NCBI GenBank assembly: GCA_947498455.1
Contig: CANMKK010000006.1
Coordinates: forward strand, 1 to 64,000
Source: an uncultured Aquimarina sp.
GTDB taxonomy: Bacteria; Bacteroidota; Bacteroidia; Flavobacteriales; Flavobacteriaceae
Reading direction: 5' to 3'
DNA length: 64,000 bases
Part shown: one piece after another, positions 24,710 to 33,033 of the stretch
Position numbering within the stretch: position 1 is the first letter of the stretch
Layout of the letters: every line of letters begins with the position of its first letter
Notes under the pieces: model-generated
What the model was told of the DNA's origin: nothing
Seen by the model: the letters and a program-made list of their open reading frames with translations, nothing else
Databases searched by the model: none
Made by a program: the position numbers and the translations under genes

Positions 24710-27290
24710 AATATTCTTCCTTATCCTTATGTATATTACAGGAAGCCAATTTTATGCACAGCAACAAACAGAAACATCAGATTTTTTATACAAACAACTA
24801 GATTATTTTTTAGAAACCCCTACACGATCAGGTGCATTACGTCTAAGCAAAATTATTGTTTCAAAAGAAAAGTTACTGACCAAAGACACAGACAAACTAG
24901 CATGGGTAATTGTACATTGTAATTTAGGATTTTACCAAAATCAATTCGGAAACAAAGACACTGCCATACTTTATTACGAAAGAGCTTGGAAAACGTATAA
25001 TGACAATCATTTAAAAAACTACGATATCATAGAAAATTGCCTGCAACCATTAGGTAATCTATATATCCAAATAGGTGACCTACCCAAAGCAGAACACACC
25101 ATCACCAATTATCTCTATCTAGCTGAACAATCTAAAAAAAATTCTAAAATCATTTCTGCTTTCACTAACCTCTCTATCGCATACAACAATCAAGGAAAGC
25201 ATCAAAAAGCAATTGAAATTCTTAAAAAAGGAGAAAATAGTAACCCTAAAAACACCAATATCCTTATTAACTTGGCTACCAATTATTTAGACATTGATTC
25301 ATTAAAGCAATCAAGGAGGTATGCATTAAAAGCCATTTCATTAGACTCATCCCAAACAAATGCATTTCAGATATTAGCAGCCATTTCATTAAAAAAAAAC
25401 GATATAAAAAATGCACAACGCTATATTCAAAAAGCCGAATACATTATTTTAAAAAATCCAAACATCTCCTCCAGAGATATTGCTAAATTATATTTAGGAT
25501 ATATCGATATCTTACTTTCTACTCATCAATATACAGAAGTACTACTACAACTAAAACAGATATACACTCTATTACTTCCTAGATACAAACCAGAAAAAGA
25601 GTATCCGGACAAAGAAATCCTCATTGCAGACAAGGTCTTATTACAAACCTTAGATTTACATGCTTTTGTATACGAACAAATAAAAAAACAAGAATTAGCA
25701 GTTCATATCTATACCCTAGCGTATGAAGTAAACTCGAAATTAAACACCATATATCCACTTTTGGACACAAAGATTATCCAACATAATCAACATCGAAATC
25801 GTACAGAATCTCATCTAAAACTTTTATATTCATTATATAATAAAACTCAAAATAAAGAATACATCCTACAAGCCTTTAAAGTTGCAGAACAATCCAAAGC
25901 CCCGTTTGTAAATGAAGCATTAGTATCAAAACAGCTTTTATCATCATACAACAATGACTCTCTCGTGATAGAAGCTAAGCAACTAACTTATGAATTAGCA
26001 ACTAATGACACCTATATCCTAAAGGAGAAGTTAAAAGGAGATGGGGCCAATATTGCACAAATGCAGAAATGGAATTCTATATATAATTCTACATCCATTG
26101 CTTTAAAAGAAGTTACAAAAAAACTAAAAGATCAGTATCCTGATCTATTAAGAGCAACTAAAGATATCTCAATCGAAAGCCTTCAAAAAAAAGTAAAAAA
26201 AGACAACACTACTATACTTTCCTATTTCTATGGTAGCACAATAATATTTCAATTCGAAATTACCTCTGAAAACATCAATATAAAACCAATTCCAAAAACG
26301 GAAGATTTCGAAAAAAAGATGATTGATTATATCAATTATTTCAACAATGCAGCAACTATAAATAATGATATAAAACAATTTTCTAATAGCTCATTAGATG
26401 CATTCACCACCTTAAAAATACCTACTGACAGAAACAAAATACTTATCATTCCCGATGGCTTACTAAATTTTATTCCTTTTGAAACTTTGGTAACCAAAAA
26501 ATCAAATAGTATTAATTTTAGAAACATACCTTTTTTAATAAGATCATCCGAAATTAGTTATGAGATTTCAATTCATAAATATTTTAGATCTAACAGCAAT
26601 CACCTTAATAAAAATACGATTCTAGGTGTGTTCCCTGTTTTCGAAAACACTGCATTAGAACTTCCAAATTCTATTGCAGAAAAGAGTTTTATACAAGAAG
26701 AGTTCGAAGGTGTATTTCTAGAAAAAAAAGAAGCCACATATCATCAATTCCTCGCAACAGCAAAGACGCAAAATATTTTACACCTCTCTACGCATGCAGA
26801 AGGAGGAAGTTTTTCCAGACCAGCTTCTATAAAATTTAGAGATCAAGATGTTATAATTAATCAACTAAGAGGATTACAACTCCAGGCAGAACTTGTAGTA
26901 TTAAGTGCTTGCGAAACAGGAATAGGAAAACTAACTAAAGGAGAAGGGCCACTAAGCATAAGCAGAGCTTTCCAATACGCTGGTATAAAAAACACACTAT
27001 TTTCTTTATGGAAAGTAAATGACCGATCTACATCTCAATTAATGCAGCAATTTTATCAAAACTTTAAAACATTAGGTTCTGCCTCTAGCTCATTACATAA
27101 AGCCAAATTAGAATATCTTGATACTGAAATAATTTCTAATGCTCAGAAATCACCCTACTATTGGGCTGCATTCGTATACTACGGTGATATAGCACCTATA
27201 TCTAACAGAAATTACACATGGAAAATAGCACTAGGGGTTTTCTTATTAATTATAGTATTTTTGCTAGCTACAAGACAAAAAAAGCAATGA
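24690..27290 (+). CDS. Membrane-anchored TPR-CHAT protease
   Basis: An 866-residue protein. A signal peptide (IFFLILMYITGSQFYA) is followed by TPR repeats (~45-330, for example GKHQKAIEILKKGENSNPKNTNILINLATNYLD). A CHAT caspase-like domain (~560-835) and a C-terminal helix (WKIALGVFLLIIVFLLA) with a short Lys-rich tail complete it. The catalytic dyad is visible: His702 in HLSTHAEGG and Cys741 in VVLSACETG, plus GPLSISRAFQYAGIKNTLFSLW. With this topology the TPR and CHAT domains lie in the periplasm. It overlaps the PKD gene by 20 bp and the aspartic protease by 4 bp. The substrate is unknown. Confidence 0.87.
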   Translation: MGSGNFRIFFLILMYITGSQFYAQQQTETSDFLYKQLDYFLETPTRSGALRLSKIIVSKEKLLTKDTDKLAWVIVHCNLGFYQNQFGNKDTAILYYERAWKTYNDNHLKNYDIIENCLQPLGNLYIQIGDLPKAEHTITNYLYLAEQSKKNSKIISAFTNLSIAYNNQGKHQKAIEILKKGENSNPKNTNILINLATNYLDIDSLKQSRRYALKAISLDSSQTNAFQILAAISLKKNDIKNAQRYIQKAEYIILKNPNISSRDIAKLYLGYIDILLSTHQYTEVLLQLKQIYTLLLPRYKPEKEYPDKEILIADKVLLQTLDLHAFVYEQIKKQELAVHIYTLAYEVNSKLNTIYPLLDTKIIQHNQHRNRTESHLKLLYSLYNKTQNKEYILQAFKVAEQSKAPFVNEALVSKQLLSSYNNDSLVIEAKQLTYELATNDTYILKEKLKGDGANIAQMQKWNSIYNSTSIALKEVTKKLKDQYPDLLRATKDISIESLQKKVKKDNTTILSYFYGSTIIFQFEITSENINIKPIPKTEDFEKKMIDYINYFNNAATINNDIKQFSNSSLDAFTTLKIPTDRNKILIIPDGLLNFIPFETLVTKKSNSINFRNIPFLIRSSEISYEISIHKYFRSNSNHLNKNTILGVFPVFENTALELPNSIAEKSFIQEEFEGVFLEKKEATYHQFLATAKTQNILHLSTHAEGGSFSRPASIKFRDQDVIINQLRGLQLQAELVVLSACETGIGKLTKGEGPLSISRAFQYAGIKNTLFSLWKVNDRSTSQLMQQFYQNFKTLGSASSSLHKAKLEYLDTEIISNAQKSPYYWAAFVYYGDIAPISNRNYTWKIALGVFLLIIVFLLATRQKKQ

Positions 27291-27724
27291 CTACATTACG
27301 CCAATTTTTACTGGATAAAGATTATTTCCGCATCAAACTAACTCATACAAAAACCAATCATTTTGAAGTCAAAGCAATACTTAATGGTATAGAAGGTAGT
27401 TTTATTGTCGATACCGGCGCCTCTAATTCTTGTGTTGGTTTTGATGCTATAGGAAAATTTAATCTTTTTACCCAAGATAGTGATGTAAAAGCGGCAGGAG
27501 CTGGAGCAACTGATATGGTCACTCAACTATCCAAAAAAAACACTTTGCAGCTTGGTAAGTGGTCAAGAAGCCGGATTTCACTTGTATTATTTGATCTCAC
27601 TCATGTAAATACAGCTTTAGTTGCACATCAAGCAGAACCTGTAGATGGTATTATAGGTGCCGATGTCCTAAAACGGGGAAAAGCAGTTATTGATTATGAA
27701 AAAAAGTGTTTATACCTAAAATAA
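27287..27724 (+). CDS. Retropepsin-like aspartic protease
   Basis: A 145-residue retroviral-type aspartic protease. The active-site motif FIVDTGASNSCVG places the catalytic Asp at residue 42; the second conserved element GIIGADVLKRGKAVIDY lies near the C-terminus. One DTG per chain means the active form is a dimer. The frame opens at 27218, but the ATG at 27287, overlapping the CHAT stop (ATGA), is the proper start and signals translational coupling. No signal peptide is seen, so it is probably cytoplasmic, across the membrane from the CHAT domain. Confidence 0.85.
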   Translation: MTTLRQFLLDKDYFRIKLTHTKTNHFEVKAILNGIEGSFIVDTGASNSCVGFDAIGKFNLFTQDSDVKAAGAGATDMVTQLSKKNTLQLGKWSRSRISLVLFDLTHVNTALVAHQAEPVDGIIGADVLKRGKAVIDYEKKCLYLK

Positions 27725-27873
27725 TATTAGCTGTAGAGATTTTTCACCCTTCCATTATCACTAAAAAACTAAAAACCAAGTAGTTTTACCTATACGAACT
27801 AGTATTTTCCCTTACAAAAACTAGGAATCTTTAGAAATACATTTGCTTTAATATTAACTAAAACAAATGTATT

Positions 27874-29310
27874 ATGTCAACATTAGCACCTGAACAGGTA
27901 ACTACTTCGAATGAAGCATCACAAGTAATAGATGCATTAAAATCCCAAGCCGCGACAATTCTAGCTTCGGCATTAGGAAGTACTCCATTAGTCAGTTTTG
28001 CAACCGGAGGACTTGGAAATTTCCCATACTACTGGCAGAACCCTTCTAATCTAGAATTCAACTTAAAAACCTACAACTGGATCAATGCTAATTTAGCTGC
28101 CAATAAAAACCCAAAAGAACAAGCTAGCGGATCCACTTTTACTAATCAATTTATTAAAGCACTTGGTGCTATTTCTTATTCTTTATCAAACAATGATCAA
28201 GTTAAATTAAACAAAGCATTGACCAATGCTACAAATCAGCAAGCGGCACTTCTTAATCAATGGAAAATGATCTATGGTTCATTACCAACCCCAGGACAGG
28301 GTCTAACACCTATTGATGCAATTACCAACATCATCTGTACAACCTGGAGCAGTGATCCTAACTGCAGTTTAATAGCTATACAAAACTCTAAAAACCTAAA
28401 CAAGCTTTTAGACAAGACTCCTAGTTCAGGTAAACCGATTTTACCTCTGTTAGCCAATTGGGTAAATGCATTAGGCGGTAGTGTCTCTTTACAAAATGCT
28501 GTTTCCATGAACAATGGATATCTCGACCAAGCCCTATCGGCTGTTCAAAGTCCTGATGCGGATAATGGTGCCATCTCAATTTCTGGCACATACTATCCAG
28601 CCTATAAAGTAGCTACTCCATTGAATAGCATTATTAATGGGTTAAGTACCGGTAATTCTATTACCATAAAAATGAATATTACCAGAAGTAGTAGTAGTCA
28701 ATTTACTGTTTCTGTAAATGGTGGATTAGGGTTTCAGATACCCGTAGCCAAGTTTTTCACATTAGGCATTGGAGCAAGTGCTAGTTATTTCCGCGATGAA
28801 ATTGCTACCTCATCCAATTCAGTGGATATAGAAATGACTTATACTGGGGTTACGCTGGTTCAATATGCTCCTGTAGCTTTTGATAAACCTACAGAAAAGC
28901 ACTGGTTCTTTATGGAGCCTATTTTAGATGCCATAAAAAATGGTGAGCAAGATGTTTCTGGTTTTAAATTTAGTCCAAATCCTGATATTGACTTCTCAGA
29001 CAATGGGCCTTTTGGACTCACTCAGGGATGTGCTATTTCCAACTATCCTAAGATCAGAATCACGGTGAAAAGCTCGAACTATAAAAGTATTGAAACCACA
29101 TTTAAACAATCAACATCAGTAAAATTATCTTTTCTGGGAATACCATTAGGAGGAGGATCACAAAGTACTTACTCCCACAATGCATCATCCAGCTCATCAT
29201 CCAGTGAAGTTACTATTACATTAGACCCACCTCCAGAACTAGTTGCTGGAACCAGTGTAGATTCTCAAGGATGGGTACTTGGAGTACAGGCTAACTACCC
29301 TGCTTCATAA
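27874..29310 (+). CDS. Unrecognised ~478-residue protein, tandem paralogue 1
   Basis: I do not recognise this family. There is no signal peptide, and composition is rich in Ser, Asn, Thr and Ala. Conserved with the next gene are GGLGNFPYYWQNP (~48-60), KTYNWINANLAAN, GSTFTNQFIKALGAISYS, a central YLDQALSAVQSP, then the strongest block HWFFMEPILDAIKNG followed by SGFKFSP and IDFS (~345-380). Both proteins end WVLGVQxxYPAS. A glycine/serine-rich beta region (QFTVSVNGGLGFQIP) may be a membrane-active or pore-type segment, but this is only an impression. It follows the protease operon by 150 bp and is likely co-regulated with the second copy. Confidence 0.7.
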   Translation: MSTLAPEQVTTSNEASQVIDALKSQAATILASALGSTPLVSFATGGLGNFPYYWQNPSNLEFNLKTYNWINANLAANKNPKEQASGSTFTNQFIKALGAISYSLSNNDQVKLNKALTNATNQQAALLNQWKMIYGSLPTPGQGLTPIDAITNIICTTWSSDPNCSLIAIQNSKNLNKLLDKTPSSGKPILPLLANWVNALGGSVSLQNAVSMNNGYLDQALSAVQSPDADNGAISISGTYYPAYKVATPLNSIINGLSTGNSITIKMNITRSSSSQFTVSVNGGLGFQIPVAKFFTLGIGASASYFRDEIATSSNSVDIEMTYTGVTLVQYAPVAFDKPTEKHWFFMEPILDAIKNGEQDVSGFKFSPNPDIDFSDNGPFGLTQGCAISNYPKIRITVKSSNYKSIETTFKQSTSVKLSFLGIPLGGGSQSTYSHNASSSSSSSEVTITLDPPPELVAGTSVDSQGWVLGVQANYPAS

Positions 29311-29338
29311 CCAAACATTTCACATTTTTACTATAAAT

Positions 29339-29369
29339 GATCCTCACAGCAGATAAATCTGTGAGGATC
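29339..29369. promoter_or_regulatory. Perfect 11-bp hairpin between the tandem paralogues
   Basis: GATCCTCACAG and CTGTGAGGATC are exact complements around a 9-base loop. Only two T follow, so it is a weak terminator at best. It may attenuate transcription or protect the upstream message, setting different levels of the two paralogues. It also shows that the open frame from 29337 is not a real N-terminus. Confidence 0.6.
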
Positions 29370-29384
29370 TTATACATAACAAAC

Positions 29385-30782
29385 ATGAACTCTCCAATAC
29401 ATCAATTTTTAGCAGATAAGGCTACAGATATTGTTTCTAAACAACAAAAAAGAAAAGCGGACATTCCTTCATTTCAACCTTTTAGAACTGGTGGCTTAGG
29501 CAATTTCCCATATTATTGGCAAGACCCTAATTCCCTAAAATTTAACAACAAAACCTATCAATGGATCAATGCAAACCTAAAAGCAAATACATTCCCAATT
29601 GAACAAGCAATCGGATCTACTTTCACAAATCTTTTTATAAATGCATTAGGATCTATCAGTTACTCCATTTCTGCAAAAGATCAAGAAAAGCTTAAACAAG
29701 CAGGTATAAATATCATTACTCAACAGAACTCCATAATTAAAGTGTGGAAAACCGTATATAGCAAAGATGCTTCCATAGATACTATCATATATACTATATG
29801 TAACACTTGGGCTTCTCCTCCCACTACATTAACGGCACTTCAAAATTCTCCAAATATTTCAACAGTTCTAAACAATACTCCACCTAGTGGAAAATCAATC
29901 ATTCCATTTCTGGACAGCTACATTAGTGCAATTAACTCTTACAATTCCTTAAATAATGCTTCATCCAGAAATACAGGATATCTCCAAACCGCTTTGCAAG
30001 CACTACAATCTCCCAACCTGTCTAATGGTGGTATTCCGATAAATAATAATAAAGTATACCCAGCTTATCATATAAGCCCATCAGTACAAGATATTTTGGA
30101 AGAATTAAGCTCCAGTGACAAAATCAGTGTTCAACTCTCTATAAAACCAATTGATACCAATAATGCAGAAATCCATATTCCTGGATTACCTGCTCACAGT
30201 ATGCCGATTGATCAATTAATTTCTATAAAGGTTGATAAAGATGCTAGCTTATTTAAAAATGCATTATTAAATGCTACTGAACCTACACTAATTGAGATAA
30301 CTTTTTCGGGAATCGCTTTTGTTTATTTTGAACCGGTAACTTTTAATCAAACAAGCGAACAAAATTGGTATTGGATCCCTCCGATCATCGAAGCAATTAA
30401 AAATGGGGATTCCAACGTTACTGGATTTAAATTTTCACCAAAACCCTCTATTGATTTTAGTAAAAAAGGATCATTTGGTTTTTTATCTGCTGTTGCTATT
30501 TCTAATTCTCCCGATATAACAATTACACTTACTGGTAACAATCATCAAAAAATTTCAGATACAATCAACAAAGCTTCTCTACTAGAATTAGAATTATTAG
30601 GCACTTCTCTCGAAAGTGAAAACAGTACTCCCCGTTTAACAAAAGTCATAAAACCAACCAACAACTCCCAAACACTAATAATACAGCATACAATTGATAC
30701 TTTAACTAAATCACCAAGCCATATATCTACCCAATCTACCGCGTGGGTTCTAGGAGTTCAAACGGAATATCCTGCAAGTTGA
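29385..30782 (+). CDS. Unrecognised ~465-residue protein, tandem paralogue 2
   Basis: Homologous over its full length to the preceding gene, with the same anchors: GGLGNFPYYWQDP, KTYQWINANLKAN, GSTFTNLFINALGSISYS, NWYWIPPIIEAIKNG, TGFKFSP and the shared end WVLGVQTEYPAS. The central part has diverged and lost most of the Gly/Ser-rich stretch. I use the ATG at 29385, because the upstream extension to 29337 crosses a perfect hairpin and has no counterpart in the paralogue. No signal peptide, no known domain. Two adjacent diverged copies suggest subunits of one assembly or an expanded effector family. Confidence 0.7.
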   Translation: MNSPIHQFLADKATDIVSKQQKRKADIPSFQPFRTGGLGNFPYYWQDPNSLKFNNKTYQWINANLKANTFPIEQAIGSTFTNLFINALGSISYSISAKDQEKLKQAGINIITQQNSIIKVWKTVYSKDASIDTIIYTICNTWASPPTTLTALQNSPNISTVLNNTPPSGKSIIPFLDSYISAINSYNSLNNASSRNTGYLQTALQALQSPNLSNGGIPINNNKVYPAYHISPSVQDILEELSSSDKISVQLSIKPIDTNNAEIHIPGLPAHSMPIDQLISIKVDKDASLFKNALLNATEPTLIEITFSGIAFVYFEPVTFNQTSEQNWYWIPPIIEAIKNGDSNVTGFKFSPKPSIDFSKKGSFGFLSAVAISNSPDITITLTGNNHQKISDTINKASLLELELLGTSLESENSTPRLTKVIKPTNNSQTLIIQHTIDTLTKSPSHISTQSTAWVLGVQTEYPAS

Positions 30783-31224
30783 TTTTTCTTTTATACTAAC
30801 AATCAACAAGGCCTTACTTCTTACACCAAATTTGATTCTAAAATATCTTAGATATAACGAAGTTGCTTTTTTGATTTATGTCTCTATGATTATTTTTCAT
30901 AGCCTTATTATGGGAGATATTATAGTTAAATTAGTATTACAACCAAGGAACTTGTACTCATAGATCGACAATCTAAGAGCAAATCCAAGAGGTATATATC
31001 TTCATAACTATCGTTTTATTCTCAAAGTAATCTAGGGAAATTAATCCCTAAATGAGAGATTAAACTTCATAATGTGGATCAAAATTCAGGTATTTATACG
31101 TATTGATTTATTTTGATACTCTTTTTAGCTTTGATACTTAGGGAAATAATGAACATACGAAACAACAACAACCCCTAAATAGGGTTGGCTGGATTTTACC
31201 AGCTTGTCATAAAACTTATAATGC
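30783..31224. other. Gene-free region with a repeat fragment
   Basis: 442 bases between the second paralogue and the formyltransferase gene. At 31054-31083 is a degenerate piece of the CGAGGC-type repeat (GAGATTAAACTTCATAATGT). A short GCTGG/CCAGC stem near 31190-31205 precedes the formyltransferase start. No small gene detected. Confidence 0.5.
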
Positions 31225-32175
31225 ATGAAAACTATTCTCATTGGGGCTTTTCCGGTATGTATTTCGATATATAAATATCTTTCTGAAAACAAACAACTAG
31301 ATGCTGTTTGTTTTCAAGAATCTGTTACCAAAAATAATTTCTGGGCAACTTCAATCCAAAAAGAAGGATATGACACCTATAACATAAATTCTCAGAATAT
31401 ATATCATCAATTTAAAACTTGGCTACAAAATAAAAATCCTGATTTGGTATTAGTATGTGGCTTTTCCATTAAAATCCCAAAAGATCTGCTACAAATACCA
31501 ACATATGGTTTTCTAAATGTTCATTTTGGAAAATTACCCGAAAACAGAGGTCCCGATCCTTTGTTCCAATCCATTAAACAAGGTCAAAAACAAACTACCA
31601 TTACCATACACCAAATGGATGAACAATGGGACACAGGTAATATCTTACTGGAACAACATGTTCCGATAGTGCCGGGAGAAACACTAGGAATGGTTAACTC
31701 TAAAATGAGTTATATGCTTGGCGAATTAACCCAAAAGGCATTAGAATTAATTAAAAACGTAGAGAATTTAAAAGTTCAATCAAAAAATGATGTAGCATAT
31801 TACTATAAACCTAATGAAAAAGAAACAACCATCCAATGGGAAACCCAAACCGCAGATGAAATAGAAAACCTAGTCAATGCCTGCAATCCTAAATATGGTG
31901 GTGCAACTACCTATTATCAAGGATCTCCCATTAAAATAATAGAAGTTTCACCAGTGGATAGTCAGCCATTATTAGGCAAAACAGGCGGAGAAATTGTACA
32001 TGCCCATCCTCAGGAAGGATTGTATGTATATTGTAAATATGGTAAGTTATTACGCATCAATGTTCTTAGTTCGGATGCAGGAGTATTGACCGGAACCAAA
32101 TATGTACATCTTGGATTGCGGCAAGGACATTCTTTTACAACAGATATAAAAGCTAAAAACAAAACACTCATCTAA
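31225..32175 (+). CDS. Accessory formyltransferase-domain protein
   Basis: A 316-residue protein with a formyl_trans_N fold. LVCGFSIKIP leads to NVHFGKLPENRGPDPLFQSI, equivalent to the NxHxSxLPxxRG motif with the catalytic His, and WDTGNILL carries the conserved Asp. Residues ~195-310 resemble the formyl_trans_C OB-fold (YYKPNEKETTIQWE to GGEIVHA). Such enzymes transfer formyl from 10-formyltetrahydrofolate to an amine. Motif changes (HFGKLPE, GPDP) set it apart from the housekeeping Met-tRNA enzyme, so an amino sugar or peptide amine is more likely. It precedes the tail-collar gene by 61 bp, suggesting a shared transcript. Confidence 0.75.
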   Translation: MKTILIGAFPVCISIYKYLSENKQLDAVCFQESVTKNNFWATSIQKEGYDTYNINSQNIYHQFKTWLQNKNPDLVLVCGFSIKIPKDLLQIPTYGFLNVHFGKLPENRGPDPLFQSIKQGQKQTTITIHQMDEQWDTGNILLEQHVPIVPGETLGMVNSKMSYMLGELTQKALELIKNVENLKVQSKNDVAYYYKPNEKETTIQWETQTADEIENLVNACNPKYGGATTYYQGSPIKIIEVSPVDSQPLLGKTGGEIVHAHPQEGLYVYCKYGKLLRINVLSSDAGVLTGTKYVHLGLRQGHSFTTDIKAKNKTLI

Positions 32176-32236
32176 ATTTATAGATAAGCGATTACTAAAT
32201 AAACTAACTATTACTAACTTTTAAAATTTACAACTT

Positions 32237-32815
32237 ATGGAAGGAATGATCGGAGAAGTTCGGCTATTTGCCGGTAATTTTGCCCCAAGAACCTGGGCAT
32301 TTTGTGAAGGGCAGTTATTAGCCATTTCACAAAACACTGCTTTATTTTCAATTATAGGAACAACATACGGAGGCGACGGTAGAACCTCTTTTGCTTTACC
32401 CGATTTAAGAGGACGTGCACCTATTGGGCCAGGAACAGGACCTGGTTTATCTACACGTAAGTTAGGACAACGTTCAGGAACAGAAACCAACACATCAACC
32501 CTTAATAACTTGGCAAATCATAATCATCTTATCGACGCATCAAATACTAAAACTACTTTGTACGCATCTACTGATCCTGCTGACCATGATGTCCCAGGAC
32601 CTAATTCTGTACTAGCTAGTGCTGTAGATGTTAATGGTGATCCTGTTAATATCTATAACACACAAACACCAAACACAACCATTACAGGAGGTGCATTATC
32701 AGGATCCATCACAACATTACCTCAGGGAAATCAACACCCTATAAATAATATGCAACCATTTTTAGGGATGAATTATATCATTTGTATGCAAGGAATTTTC
32801 CCATCCAGAAGCTAA
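32237..32815 (+). CDS. Phage tail-collar domain (MdpB-like) protein
   Basis: A 192-residue protein of the microcystin-dependent-protein / tail-collar type. It shows the usual N-terminus GEVRLFAGNFAPRTWAFCEGQLLAISQNTALFSIIGTTYGGDGRTSFALPDLRGRAPIG, whose domain is shared with short phage tail fibres. A Gly/Thr-rich middle with NLANHNH and the typical close IKNNMQPFLGMNYIICMQGIFPSR-like end follow. There are no other phage genes nearby, so this is a bacterial surface or secreted member. It ends in a strong terminator and sits beside the formyltransferase gene. Confidence 0.85.
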   Translation: MEGMIGEVRLFAGNFAPRTWAFCEGQLLAISQNTALFSIIGTTYGGDGRTSFALPDLRGRAPIGPGTGPGLSTRKLGQRSGTETNTSTLNNLANHNHLIDASNTKTTLYASTDPADHDVPGPNSVLASAVDVNGDPVNIYNTQTPNTTITGGALSGSITTLPQGNQHPINNMQPFLGMNYIICMQGIFPSRS

Positions 32816-32826
32816 AATATTCGACT

Positions 32827-32862
32827 AAAAAAGATTTAGAATTAGCATTCTAAATCTTTTTT
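32827..32862 (+). terminator. Rho-independent terminator after the tail-collar gene
   Basis: AAAAAAGATTTAGAAT and ATTCTAAATCTTTTTT pair perfectly around a TAGC loop, ending in a run of six T. It is 12 bp beyond the stop codon. Confidence 0.92.
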
Positions 32863-33033
32863 GCATTATATATTGTGGACGTTAATGCAAATGAATTCTT
32901 ATAAAATCATATCGAATTCAATTGATGTTGTTGAATCTGATAAAAATTCAATACATTTAAATAATGAAACTTCATATTAAAACCTATCTACCAGTCAAAA
33001 TTAATTTCTTTTTTTTCCACAAAACCAAAAACT

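Noticed and set aside
24690-27724. Complete CHAT-based (gasdermin or Craspase type) defence system
   Set aside because: No gasdermin-like gene, no CRISPR effector and no recognised sensor ATPase are adjacent. Only the protease pair itself is supported.
29337-29384. N-terminal extension of the second paralogue to 29337
   Set aside because: The added 16 codons span a perfect hairpin and have no counterpart in the first paralogue.
32237-32815. Prophage tail region
   Set aside because: Only the tail-collar domain is phage-like. There are no capsid, terminase, integrase or other tail genes nearby, and this domain is common in bacterial proteins.
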